A stretch of DNA of 6,841 nucleotides from Planctomycetota bacterium (GCA_024278285.1 JAJRTM010000375.1:1-6841); one strand, 5' to 3'. Shown: positions 1 through 6,841, counted from the stretch's first letter. The notes: generated by a model from the letters alone, not told the origin. Translations and numbers: made by a program.

Positions 1-81
1 AATTGCATGCTTTTACTTTTCTGCCTAAGATAGAAAAGATAGTCGTCTTTCACACTTCAACAACAAAATAATTGGCAAGTC

Positions 82-1011
82 ATGGCAAACGAAGATTTTT
101 ACAAGGTACTTGAGGTAAGCAAAAATGCGTCGGAAGATGAAATCAAGAAATCTTACCGAAAGCTGGCTCGTGAATACCATCCGGATCGCAAGCCGGATGA
201 TAAACAGGCGGAAGAAAAATTCAAGCAGATTCAGCAGGCCTACGATGTTTTAGGTGATGCAGAGAAACGTAAGAAATATGACCTGTACGGCCCCGGCTTC
301 GATGGAATGGGAGGCGGAGGTGCAAGTTACGGGCATCCGGGAACGGGCCCCATCGATTTGGAACAAATTTTCGGCGGAGCCGGCGGAGCGGGAGGTGTTG
401 ATTTTGGCGATATGTTCGGCGGTGGATTTGGTGGTGGTCAACGAAGATCACGACCGCGTAAAGGGCGGGATATTCAGTCGGAAATAACGATCCCCTTTCA
501 CCTGGCTGCAGAAGGAGGAAAGTACGAATTATCGATTCATCGTGGCAGTGGACGCGAAACATTGACTGCCACGATTCCGGAGGGGATTCACCACGGAGCC
601 ACCATTCGCCTGGCAGGTCAGGGAGAACCTTCAATGACAGGCGGGCCGCCCGGTGACCTGCTGGTAAAAGTGAAGATTGCACCGCATCCCTACTTCAAAC
701 GTGACGGCTCCAATATCCTGCTTGAAGTTCCAATAGCAGTCACCGAAGCGATTCTGGGGGCAAAAATTGATGTGCCAACTCTCAGCGATGGGGAAGTAAC
801 GGTCACCATTCCGCCAGGGACATCCAGTGGTGCAAAACTGAGGTTACGGGGCAAAGGCGTTCTCAATACAAAAACAAAACGAAAGGGAGACCAGCTTATC
901 ACGATTAAAGTGACGGTCCCTCAATCAATTTCTGAGGAAGCAAAAAAACTGGTCGAGCAACTTGCAGAACATATCGATGAGAACCCCAGAAATAATTTAT
1001 GGCAACTGTAA
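82..1011 (+). CDS. DnaJ-family co-chaperone, class B (CbpA-like, no zinc finger)
   Basis: A 309-residue cytoplasmic J-domain co-chaperone, expected to deliver unfolded clients to DnaK (Hsp70) and stimulate its ATPase. The J domain covers about residues 5-69, with the invariant HPD tripeptide at 33-35 and the helix III/IV pattern ending in YDLYG. A Gly/Phe-rich linker follows (about 70-122, with many GG and GF steps), then a short basic stretch and the two beta-rich C-terminal substrate-binding subdomains (about 130-300), including the family segment HPYFKRDG. There is no cysteine in the protein, so the CxxCxGxG zinc centre of class A DnaJ is absent. The length matches CbpA-type proteins (about 300 residues). 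The ATG at 82 sits directly before the J domain; the upstream GGCAAG is a weak ribosome site. No CIRCE element is visible in the 81 bases upstream. The symbol is left blank because CbpA versus DnaJ2-type naming cannot be decided here. Confidence 0.95.
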   Translation: MANEDFYKVLEVSKNASEDEIKKSYRKLAREYHPDRKPDDKQAEEKFKQIQQAYDVLGDAEKRKKYDLYGPGFDGMGGGGASYGHPGTGPIDLEQIFGGAGGAGGVDFGDMFGGGFGGGQRRSRPRKGRDIQSEITIPFHLAAEGGKYELSIHRGSGRETLTATIPEGIHHGATIRLAGQGEPSMTGGPPGDLLVKVKIAPHPYFKRDGSNILLEVPIAVTEAILGAKIDVPTLSDGEVTVTIPPGTSSGAKLRLRGKGVLNTKTKRKGDQLITIKVTVPQSISEEAKKLVEQLAEHIDENPRNNLWQL

Positions 1012-1097
1012 ACAAGCAAAACGATTTTCGCACCAATTTCGCCACGTAAGCATCGCCAAACAATAACTTTCGTATCTTCAGTATGAACTTCGTATGA

Positions 1098-1126
1098 TTG
1101 CGTTTGGATGCCATCCTGCATATCAA
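1098..1126 (+). promoter_or_regulatory. possible sigma-70-like promoter for gltX
   Basis: TTGCGT (1098-1103) and TATCAA (1121-1126) are separated by exactly 17 bases, in the gap between the DnaJ gene and gltX and 47 bases before the gltX ATG. The match is modest (3/6 and 4/6 to consensus). The spacer holds a near-perfect palindrome, GGATG-C-CATCC (1106-1116), which could be an operator or chance. No clear terminator separates the DnaJ gene from gltX, so read-through is also possible. Confidence 0.25.
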
Positions 1127-1173
1127 ATTTGCTGCATTATTAACACGGCGTGAAATCACAAAAAGAGAAACCT

Positions 1174-2753
1174 ATGAAACCTGTCCGTACCCGTTTTGCC
1201 CCCAGTCCGACCGGTTATATGCACATCGGTGGGATGCGTACTGCATTATTCAACTGGCTGTTTGCCCGACATCATGGCGGTACTTTTGTGCTACGAATAG
1301 ACGATACCGACCGGGCTCGTAATATGGACGAAGCGTTGGAGCCGATCCTGCAATCGTTCCGTTGGCTGGGCTTGAACTGGGATGAAGGCCCGGAGATCGG
1401 CGGTTCGTTTGGACCCTACTTTCAATCACAGCGAAACGATCTTTACGCCCAAGCCTGTAAGAATTTACTCCAGCAGGGAAAGCGTTTCGTGATTTCACGC
1501 TTCCCGAGCAATCTAAAGCTGAACGGGAAACAGCCGAGAAGGAAAAAAGAAACTATCTCAACAATCGCAACGATCAGAACCTGAGCGAACAGGAAATCCA
1601 GTCGCGAATTGATCAAGGCGATAAGTATGTGATTCGTTTTCTCGTGCCTCGTGAAACAGATGAGAAAATTGTGATTGACGATGCGGTGCGTGGGCGGGTC
1701 GAATTCGATCCTTCACAAATGCCCGATCCCGTTATCATGCGAGGTGACGAAACTCCCTTGTACAATTTCGCTTGCGTTATTGACGATGCCGAAATGCAGA
1801 TCTCTCATGTGATTCGAGCCGAAGAACATCTTTCCAACACGCCAATCCAGGCGATGCTGTACGATGCGTTCGGTTATGATCGCCCCGTTTTTGCGCACAT
1901 TCCGTATGTCGCGGCTCCGGGAACCAAGGAGAAGTTAAGTAAACGCAAACTTGAAAAATATCGCAAATCGCCTCAGTTCAAAAAGCTGTTTGAAGCGGCT
2001 GATTTTATTTTTCCGCTGCTCGGTCTGGAAAACAAAGGGGGGCTCGATCCGGTCATGGTCGAGTATTATGAAAAGATCGGTTATCTGCCTGAAGCGGTTT
2101 TGAATGCCCTCTCACGTTTAGGTTGGTCGCTGGATGATCAAACAGAAAATATGTCGCTGGATACGATCGTCGAAAACTTTTCGTTGAAGCGTGTCGTGAA
2201 ATCACCAGCCGGGTTCGATCCTGATAAACTCCTCAGTTTTCAAGCTCACTGGATGGGGGAAGTTCCGCTTGAACAAAAACGTAAAACGTGCCTGGCCTAT
2301 CTGGAGCAAGCCGGGCTAAGTGATTCGAAAATTGAAAACGAACAACTCGATTTAATTATCAACGCGATTGGAGACCGCCTGGTTTTGTTTAGTGATATTC
2401 TTAAATTTCAGGAATTCTTTGTTGAAGATGATAAACTTGAATACGAGCAGAAGGCGTTCAAAAAAAGAATCCTCAAACCGGAAAACGCAGTAGAATTACT
2501 CGGCAAGTTGGCAGAGTATTTGCAGAATTCTTCCGCACAAACACCTGAAGGATTTGATCTTGTCGTGCACGATTTTGTTGAGAAGCAAGAGATTCAAATC
2601 GGGCAAATCATTCACGCATTACGAGTCGCGGTCACCGGCAAAGCGGCTGGCGTAGGCATGTTCGATGCGATGGCAATCCTCGGAAAAGAAAGTTGTATCG
2701 CAAGAATTCATCGTGCCATTCAGCAAAGCAAGCAGACAGGAACAGTTAATTAA
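1174..2753 (+). CDS. gltX: glutamyl-tRNA synthetase, apparent one-base frameshift near codon 103
   Basis: A class I aminoacyl-tRNA synthetase that charges tRNA-Glu. The N-terminal Rossmann fold shows the ATP-binding signature [14 protein letters not shown] (HIGG at residues 17-20, the usual GluRS form of HIGH). The second class I motif, KLSKR (1932-1946), follows GTKE at about residue 254 of the restored protein. The frame is broken. From 1174 it runs through ...LLQQGK, then ends at TGA 1582-1584, giving a 136-residue product whose last 33 residues are not GluRS-like. The family sequence resumes in the -1 frame as [15 protein letters not shown] from 1482 and continues to TAA at 2751-2753. That frame is open from 1461, so the two frames overlap. 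Restoring one base near 1479 gives about 526 residues, normal for planctomycete GluRS, with no other damage. ATG 1174 is preferred over GTG 1150 because it directly precedes the conserved fold and follows AAGAG. The intact remainder suggests a sequencing error, very recent mutation or recoding rather than an old pseudogene. Confidence 0.9.
1476..1482 (+). other. gltX frame break at slippery heptamer G_GGA_AAG
   Basis: In the incoming gltX frame the codons read CAG CAG GGA AAG, so bases 1476-1482 form G_GGA_AAG. This fits the X_XXY_YYZ pattern for tandem -1 ribosomal slippage (X=G, Y=A, Z=G). After decoding GGA-AAG as Gly-Lys and slipping back one base, the next codon is GCG at 1482, giving QQGKAFRDF, the sequence expected for this family. 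Possible stimulators are weak: a small stem CGTG/CACG (1488-1491 with 1496-1499) begins 5 bases downstream, and an alternative AAGCGT/ACGCTT stem (1480-1485 with 1497-1502) overlaps the site. I see no upstream Shine-Dalgarno-like stimulator. Loss of one A from an original GGAAAAG would produce the same sequence, so a homopolymer error cannot be excluded. Confidence 0.6.
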
Positions 2754-3133
2754 CTCTTTTCGTATTGTTATCCTGTTGGACGATTCTTTCTATGTTTCTC
2801 GTGAATGTATGTTATAAAATAGCTGATCCATAACCCAGCCTATGGACTTTTCTGAATGAACCTAACCCGGATAAACCGGAACTATAATTTATTTATGAAT
2901 CAGGGTAGCCCGACCACTTTAGTGGTTGGGTGCCGCTAGGCACAAGATGAATGCACCATGTGAGTGAGATTTAATTTGAGCTTCCAATAATCTTGGAGAC
3001 CACATGGCGCATTCGTCTTGTTGCTACGCAACCCAACCGCTAAAAGCGGATGGGCTACCCAATTATTTTAATATTTCCTGCCACTTTTGCGCAGCATTTC
3101 ATTGATAAGATACTAATGAAGTAAGATGACAAG
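2754..3133. other. 380-base intergenic region with REP-like inverted repeat
   Basis: No credible coding sequence lies between the gltX stop and the next gene. Bases 2754-2902 are AT-rich and show only a TTATAAAAT box (2812-2820) without a matching -35, and a short CCGG-ATAAA-CCGG fold near 2866-2878. Bases 2903-3060 hold the inverted-repeat element described separately. Bases 3061-3133 are AT-rich leader of the next gene, where TTGCGC followed by AT-rich hexamers could be a poor promoter; I cannot choose a -10 with confidence. No T-rich intrinsic terminator follows gltX, although the REP hairpins might reduce read-through or protect the mRNA end. Confidence 0.6.
2903..3060. repeat. REP-like paired inverted repeat (BIME/MITE-like), 60-base arms
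   Basis: Two 60-base arms (2903-2962 and 3001-3060) are imperfect reverse complements around a 38-base centre. Read inward from each outer end, an arm has GGGTAG, a 9-position stem (left 2909-2917 with 2922-2930; right 3032-3040 with 3046-3054), a second 5-base-pair hairpin (left 2930-2934 with 2939-2943; right 3020-3024 with 3028-3032), and a 19-base tail matching at 17 positions. The centre contains TCCAA-TAATC-TTGGA (2983-2997). GTAG immediately 5' of an imperfect palindrome is the known hallmark of REP sequences mobilised by RAYT (IS200-related Y1) transposases, and two REPs in inverted orientation form a BIME. No transposase gene is present, so this would be a non-autonomous copy. Assignment to REP/BIME is inference from structure; copy number cannot be seen here. 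Confidence 0.8.
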
Positions 3134-4033
3134 ATGGCGAAATCAGCGTCGAAAAATCAGCATGAGATTTACGCCCCGGAAATGCGGGTGACTCCGTACG
3201 ACCGCGCCAGTTCCGGCATGGTTGCTATTGTTGTGGGGTTAATGGTTGCTGTATTCGCGTTGGTTTCTGCCTGGATGATGAATCGCAGCAGCGATGTCGA
3301 GTCGCTTGTTCCGGTTGAAATGATTGAGTTTCCCGGCGGCGTCGAAGATGGTGCGGTTGATGAAACATTACTCGTTGAATCTCCCGAAGATCCCGTGCCG
3401 GATGCTGCTCCGGAAGAGACCGACGAAGAGATGGAAGTCGAAGAAGTATTTGATTCCGTCACCGAACTTGCCGATGTTTCTGCTGAGCAAATGCTTAAAC
3501 AATTCGAATCCGATGCCGTATCCAGCGGAACAACCGGCAGTCGGGAAGGAACCGGACGCAGAGCATTGGGAATTGATGGCGGACAGGGGGGCTTGCCCGC
3601 TGAACAACGCTGGTTCATTCAATTCGCCGATCAAAGTGATATCCAGGAATATGCCAGCCAGCTCGATTATTTCGGAATTGAACTGGGAACTATCCTTCCC
3701 AGCGGTAAGCTTGTTTATCTTTCAGGACTAAGCCAGCCGAAGCCAAAAATTCGCGAAACAACCTCAGGGAAAAACGAAAAGCGAATGTATATGACCTGGC
3801 AAGGGGGCAAGTTGAAACTTGCAGACCGAACCTTGTTCAAAAAAGCAAATATCGATGTATCGACATCTCGCGTCTTACATTTTTATCCGCGTAAAACTGA
3901 AACGCTTCTTGCAACAATCGAACGGGATTATGCCAATCGAAAAATTTCTGATATCCGCAGAACTTTTTTTGTCGTCGAAAAGAATCGAAACGAATACAAT
4001 TTTCGAGTCACCCGACAATCGTATTTCCGATAA
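3134..4033 (+). CDS. uncharacterised membrane-anchored protein with acidic linker
   Basis: I do not recognise a named family for this 299-residue protein. It has a short N-terminal segment (1-27), one strong transmembrane helix (about 28-49, GMVAIVVGLMVAVFALVSAW), then a very acidic, Pro/Ser-rich linker (about 53-125, with runs such as EETDEEMEVEEVF), a Gly-rich turn (about 135-155) and a mixed alpha/beta C-terminal domain from W160 (WFIQFADQSD) to the end, rich in Lys, Arg and Tyr. The basic N-terminus and acidic far side suggest N-in, C-out topology, so the C-terminal domain should lie in the periplasm. This layout resembles TonB- or ExbD-like anchored proteins, but no motif proves kinship. 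ATG 3134 directly precedes the cytoplasmic tail and helix; the ribosome site is weak. The next gene starts 33 bases after the stop, so the two are likely co-transcribed. Confidence 0.8.
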   Translation: MAKSASKNQHEIYAPEMRVTPYDRASSGMVAIVVGLMVAVFALVSAWMMNRSSDVESLVPVEMIEFPGGVEDGAVDETLLVESPEDPVPDAAPEETDEEMEVEEVFDSVTELADVSAEQMLKQFESDAVSSGTTGSREGTGRRALGIDGGQGGLPAEQRWFIQFADQSDIQEYASQLDYFGIELGTILPSGKLVYLSGLSQPKPKIRETTSGKNEKRMYMTWQGGKLKLADRTLFKKANIDVSTSRVLHFYPRKTETLLATIERDYANRKISDIRRTFFVVEKNRNEYNFRVTRQSYFR

Positions 4034-4066
4034 TGGTGAAGCACATTAGCATTGAACTCAACAGGA

Positions 4067-5068
4067 ATGATAAAAAAACATTTTCTTGCATCCCTTCTGG
4101 TCCTCTTTTTTTTCGCCCCCGTGATGGCACAATCAGAGACGCAGTCAAAGAGAGTCACAGGAGCCTTTGTGCAACTTAACGCAGCAAATGGCAAGGCGGG
4201 GCAGGCGTACTGGAACCAGCAATTTTCGGGAATGAAAAAGCTGGGTATGGATACCGCGATTATCCAGTATGTTGCTTACGATCAATTCTATCACTATCCC
4301 ACAAAAATAAGTGGAATGGTCCCTGCCAAAGATGATGTCATCATGCAAATCCTTAATGCAGCGCGTTCATTGAAGATCAAGGTATTTCTTGGCCTGCAAA
4401 TGGATGGCGATTTCTGGAAGCAAAAGTTCGATTTGCAAAAACGAATTACCCTGAACATTGCAACGATGAATGAGCTGCATCAACGTTACGGTTCTCATGC
4501 CGGGCTGGGCGGGTGGTATATCCCGGAAGAGATCGATAACGAAACGGCAAAGCAAGATTACGAAGAAGATTTACTTGAATATCTTGCCTGCCTGTCTGCG
4601 CGTGCCCGCGAATTTCCGAATCTGCCTGTGATGATCTCTCCCTTTTTCAGCAAAGATGTTAACCCGCAAGAGTACGCGAAGTGGTGGGATGAGAAAGCGC
4701 TTCCGAAGATTAAAGTTGATATCATCGCATTACAGGATGGCGTTGGTACACATCGTGTTTCACTCAGCGATTTGAAACCGGTTTACTCCAAACTCGCTCC
4801 TGTGATGAAGCGACACAACGTGCAATTTTGGGCGAATATTGAAGCATTCGATCAAACAGCGGGCTGGCCCGTTAATGATGATTCCTGGGCTGCGAGACCA
4901 GCGACTTTTCATCGCTTCAACAAGCAGTTGAAAATCACTACTCCATTTACATCAAAAACCATTTTATTCGAATACACCCAATATATGGCCCCCGAAGCAT
5001 CGCCATGTGCAAAATTACTTTTCGAGGCTTACAGCAAGTCTTTGCACGAGATGAAATCAATAAAATAG
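4067..5068 (+). CDS. secreted DUF4434-type TIM-barrel protein, possible glycoside hydrolase
   Basis: A 333-residue exported protein. Residues 1-21 form a signal peptide (MIKK, a hydrophobic run, cleavage likely after PVMA). The mature part begins VTGAFVQLN and shows alternating strands and helices typical of DUF4434: a first strand leading to the inner strand DTAIIQYVAY, KVFLGLQMDG, GGWYIPEEID, VDIIALQDGVG and QFWANIEAFD. In TIM-barrel hydrolases acidic residues at strand ends are catalytic; candidates are E154/E155 (WYIPEE), D224 (LQDG) and E259 (ANIEAF). DUF4434 is thought to be related to glycoside hydrolases; activity and substrate are unknown. An in-frame TTG at 4052 would add five residues (MNSTG). 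ATG 4067 is preferred because it gives a classical signal peptide, although its AGGA is very close to the start, so TTG 4052 remains possible. It follows the membrane-anchored gene closely and may share its transcript. Confidence 0.8.
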   Translation: MIKKHFLASLLVLFFFAPVMAQSETQSKRVTGAFVQLNAANGKAGQAYWNQQFSGMKKLGMDTAIIQYVAYDQFYHYPTKISGMVPAKDDVIMQILNAARSLKIKVFLGLQMDGDFWKQKFDLQKRITLNIATMNELHQRYGSHAGLGGWYIPEEIDNETAKQDYEEDLLEYLACLSARAREFPNLPVMISPFFSKDVNPQEYAKWWDEKALPKIKVDIIALQDGVGTHRVSLSDLKPVYSKLAPVMKRHNVQFWANIEAFDQTAGWPVNDDSWAARPATFHRFNKQLKITTPFTSKTILFEYTQYMAPEASPCAKLLFEAYSKSLHEMKSIK

Positions 5069-5106
5069 CGGCAACAATTCAGCCTTGTTGTAGGGGCCGC
5101 TTATTT
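5068..5106 (+). terminator. possible intrinsic terminator after the DUF4434 gene
   Basis: A hairpin starts on the last base of the stop codon. CAACAA (5072-5077) pairs with TTGTTG (5085-5090) around a 7-base loop, and outer GCGG (5068-5071) pairs with CCGC (5097-5100) across a one-sided bulge. It is followed by TTATTT, a short and imperfect T tract. The bulge and poor tail make it a weak candidate, but it sits where a terminator is expected, before a gene with its own AT-rich upstream region. Confidence 0.35.
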
Positions 5107-5227
5107 GCTTCCAACTCTGCCAAGTGCGGGAAAAGATCGAAATCGGGTTGGGGCTCTTTTCTTACCCATGATAGTATTATACCATTTTAATGTGGCAATA
5201 TCATAGAAATACATATATTGAAACAGA

Positions 5228-5233
5228 TATAAT
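5228..5233 (+). promoter_or_regulatory. TATAAT box six bases before the PSCyt1/DUF1549 gene ATG
   Basis: A perfect TATAAT ends six bases before ATG 5240. If used as a -10 box, transcription would start at or within a base or two of the A of the ATG, giving a leaderless mRNA. This agrees with the absence of a Shine-Dalgarno sequence. No good -35 is found 16-18 bases upstream, and the region (5170-5240) is generally AT-rich, so chance is plausible. TATATT at 5214-5219 is an alternative -10 that would leave a leader of about 14 bases. Confidence 0.3.
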
Positions 5234-5239
5234 AAAACT

Positions 5240-6841
5240 ATGATGAAGCGATATCTCTCATTGATGGTCTGGCTCGGTTGCACGATTGCTAGTTTGAACG
5301 CAGTCGCTGCTGGGGATGCCGAGTTTTTTGAGTCTCGAATTCGCCCCGTGCTGGTGAAGCAGTGTTACGAATGTCATTCCTCTGCCTCGGATGAAGTCAA
5401 AGGCGACTTACTGCTCGATTATCGAAAAGGTCTTCGGACCGGTGGAGAAAGCGGGCCGGCTGTTGTACCCGGAAAGCCGGAGGAAAGTATTCTGCTTGAA
5501 GCGATTCGGTATGAGTCTTCGGAGATGCCTCCTGCGGGAAAGCTGCCGGAAAATGTGATCGCTGATTTTGAGCAGTGGATTCGAGAAGGAGCATTCGATC
5601 CGCGGGACAAAGCCCTCTCACGAACAGAAGCGGCTGATTTGGCGTGGAAGGCAAACTTGGCTGACCGCTCCCGCTGGTGGAGCCTTCAACCACTCAAAAT
5701 TGTTTCGCCGCCGGAAGTGAAAAACCGGTTGTGGGCAAAGGAACCGGTTGATCGATTTGTCTATTCGAAGAGAGAGGAAGCCGGGTTGTCTGCTTCGCCA
5801 TCAGCAGATGCAGAGACGTTATTGCGACGGATTTCATTTGTGTTGACGGGGCTGCCCCCCACTCCTCGGCAGGTCGTTGAATTTCCTCTTGCTTATGCTG
5901 CTGATGCAGAAGTTGCGATTGCGAACTTGGTGGATCAGTTTCTTGCTTCGTCCCAATTTGGAGAACGCTTTGCCCGCCGCTGGATGGACGTTGTGCGTTA
6001 CACCGATACTTACGGTTACGAATGGGATAATCCCGTCAAAGGTTCCTGGGAATATCGCGATTATCTGATCCGCGCATTCAATAATGATGTCGGCTTCGAT
6101 CAACTCATTCGAGAACAGCTCGCAGGAGATTTGTTGCCGAAGCCTCGCATTAACAGGGAGGAAGGCGTGAATGAAAGTCTGATTGGCCCGGTCTTTTACA
6201 ACATGGGAGAACATCGGCACGGATCGAGTCTTCAATTCAACGGCATTCATCAGGATATGGTGAATAATAAAATCGACGCATTTTCAAAAGCGTTTCTCGC
6301 AATGACAGTTGCCTGTGCGAGATGCCACGATCACAAACTGGATGCGATTTCGCAGGCAGATTACTACGCAATGGCTGGTCTGTTTATGACACCCCGCTGG
6401 GCTGCCCGTGTGATCGATTCCCCCGGTAAGAACGAGACAGTAATTGAAGAACTGAAACAATTACGTCAGAAAATTCAACACCAGTTGGCGAAGCAGTGGG
6501 TGACGGAAATGGATGAGAAATTCCCTGGCAAACTGGAGCAGTGGACGAAGGCAAATTCTGCGAAAATTAAGAATGCGAAAATTGAACAGATCGCTTATCC
6601 GTTATCTATAATAATTTCTGTACCGGAAACAGAAATTTTCCAAAGATGGACGGACCTTTCCACAGACTGGCAGAATGAACGAACAAAACGCATGGAAGCA
6701 AACAAGGCAAAATTCCATGTTTTGTCCAATTTTACACAACCAGGTTTTCCGAAAGGTTGGGTCACTGAAGGAGAGGGAATAAAACATGGATATGTGCAGG
6801 AAGGGACGCCGCTTGTTTCGCTTCAAGGGGAATCGCTGATA
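5240..6841 (+). CDS. PSCyt1/DUF1549 cytochrome-like exported protein, 3' end outside window
   Basis: An open frame of 534 codons with no stop before the window edge, so the gene is partial. Residues 1-24 form a signal peptide (cleavage likely after AVAA). A PSCyt1 (planctomycete cytochrome C) domain follows: FFESRIRPVLVKQCYECH has the haem-type CxxCH at C42-C45-H46, then GGESGPAVVPGKPEES and SEMPPAGKLPE. DUF1549 (PSCyt2) begins near PVDRFV at about residue 170 and includes RRISFVLTGLPPTPRQV, FGERFARRWMDVVRYTDTYG and a second CxxCH at C359-C362-H363 (CARCHDHK). A charged helical stretch (about 395-500) comes next, then a Gly-rich segment (GFPKGWVTEGEG) resembling the insert that usually precedes the C-terminal DUF1553 (PSD1) domain. 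Complete members are commonly 800-1,100 residues, often followed by a DUF1501 gene. Function is unproven; a periplasmic redox or polysaccharide-related role is proposed for the family. ATG 5240 and ATG 5243 are adjacent; the first is used. Confidence 0.92.
   Translation, partial: MMKRYLSLMVWLGCTIASLNAVAAGDAEFFESRIRPVLVKQCYECHSSASDEVKGDLLLDYRKGLRTGGESGPAVVPGKPEESILLEAIRYESSEMPPAGKLPENVIADFEQWIREGAFDPRDKALSRTEAADLAWKANLADRSRWWSLQPLKIVSPPEVKNRLWAKEPVDRFVYSKREEAGLSASPSADAETLLRRISFVLTGLPPTPRQVVEFPLAYAADAEVAIANLVDQFLASSQFGERFARRWMDVVRYTDTYGYEWDNPVKGSWEYRDYLIRAFNNDVGFDQLIREQLAGDLLPKPRINREEGVNESLIGPVFYNMGEHRHGSSLQFNGIHQDMVNNKIDAFSKAFLAMTVACARCHDHKLDAISQADYYAMAGLFMTPRWAARVIDSPGKNETVIEELKQLRQKIQHQLAKQWVTEMDEKFPGKLEQWTKANSAKIKNAKIEQIAYPLSIIISVPETEIFQRWTDLSTDWQNERTKRMEANKAKFHVLSNFTQPGFPKGWVTEGEGIKHGYVQEGTPLVSLQGESLI

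Noticed and set aside
1..81. Heat-shock control element (CIRCE) before the DnaJ-family gene
   Set aside because: No TTAGCACTC-N9-GAGTGCTAA pattern is present; only a weak AAAGA/TCTTT stem can be found.
221..682. 153-codon open frame on the - strand
   Set aside because: It is antisense to the DnaJ-family gene, across its Gly-rich linker and C-terminal domain, and its translation shows no family features.
1150..1173. GTG 1150 as the gltX start
   Set aside because: It would add eight non-conserved residues (MKSQKEKP). ATG 1174 starts directly at the conserved N-terminus and has AAGAG upstream.
2903..3060. CRISPR array or tRNA in the structured intergenic region
   Set aside because: The repeats are inverted, only two, and lack regular spacers; no tRNA cloverleaf or T-loop consensus is seen.
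3169..3618. 149-codon open frame on the - strand
   Set aside because: It lies wholly opposite the acidic-linker gene. Its Ser/Thr-rich composition is what the complement of Glu/Asp-rich codons produces, and it has no recognisable domain.
4033..4182. ATG overlapping the stop codon (TAATG) of the membrane-protein gene, opening a frame of about 50 codons
   Set aside because: The frame overlaps the DUF4434 signal peptide in another register and has no sensible composition; the overlap is probably chance.
5101..5169. 22-codon basic reading frame on the - strand as a gene
   Set aside because: It is too short to support without conservation; it is kept only as part of a low-interest promoter observation.
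5834..6250. 138-codon open frame on the - strand
   Set aside because: It is opposite the DUF1549 region, whose + strand translation is clearly conserved.

Overview
The window reads as chromosomal DNA of a planctomycete (Planctomycetota, probably order Planctomycetales). The strongest pointer is the incomplete gene at the right end. It has a signal peptide, a CxxCH cytochrome-like motif (PSCyt1) and a DUF1549 (PSCyt2) region with a second CxxCH, an architecture expanded in planctomycetes. Mid-range GC (roughly mid-40s percent by eye), poor Shine-Dalgarno sequences and several large secreted or membrane-anchored proteins of unknown role fit the same group. All supported genes lie on the + strand.

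Left part (1-2753): two housekeeping genes. The first is a zinc-finger-less (class B, CbpA-like) DnaJ co-chaperone. The second, 162 bases later, is glutamyl-tRNA synthetase (gltX), which is interrupted by an apparent one-base frameshift. Protein homology places the break at bases 1476-1482, where the sequence is G_GGA_AAG, a textbook X_XXY_YYZ -1 slippery heptamer. A -1 slip there would give exactly the expected protein sequence. A one-base loss from a run of A (assembly error or mutation) explains it equally well and is the simpler reading.

Middle (2754-3133): a 380-base stretch without genes that carries a 158-base inverted-repeat element (2903-3060). Each 60-base arm starts with GTAG next to a hairpin, the hallmark of REP sequences, then has a second hairpin and a conserved 19-base inner tail. 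Both hairpins differ between the arms by paired, structure-preserving changes.

Right part (3134-6841): an uncharacterised membrane-anchored protein with a long acidic linker; 33 bases later a secreted DUF4434-type TIM-barrel protein (possible glycoside hydrolase), probably co-transcribed with it; a possible terminator overlapping the DUF4434 stop codon; then an AT-rich gap with a TATAAT box so close to the next ATG that a leaderless transcript is possible; then the PSCyt1/DUF1549 gene, open to the window edge.

The DnaJ and gltX genes act in protein folding and translation. The three later genes are envelope or exported proteins, and nothing in the window links them to the first two. I see no CRISPR array, tRNA, rRNA, prophage or complete transposase gene. 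The two observations most worth following are the gltX recoding candidate and the structured REP-like element.
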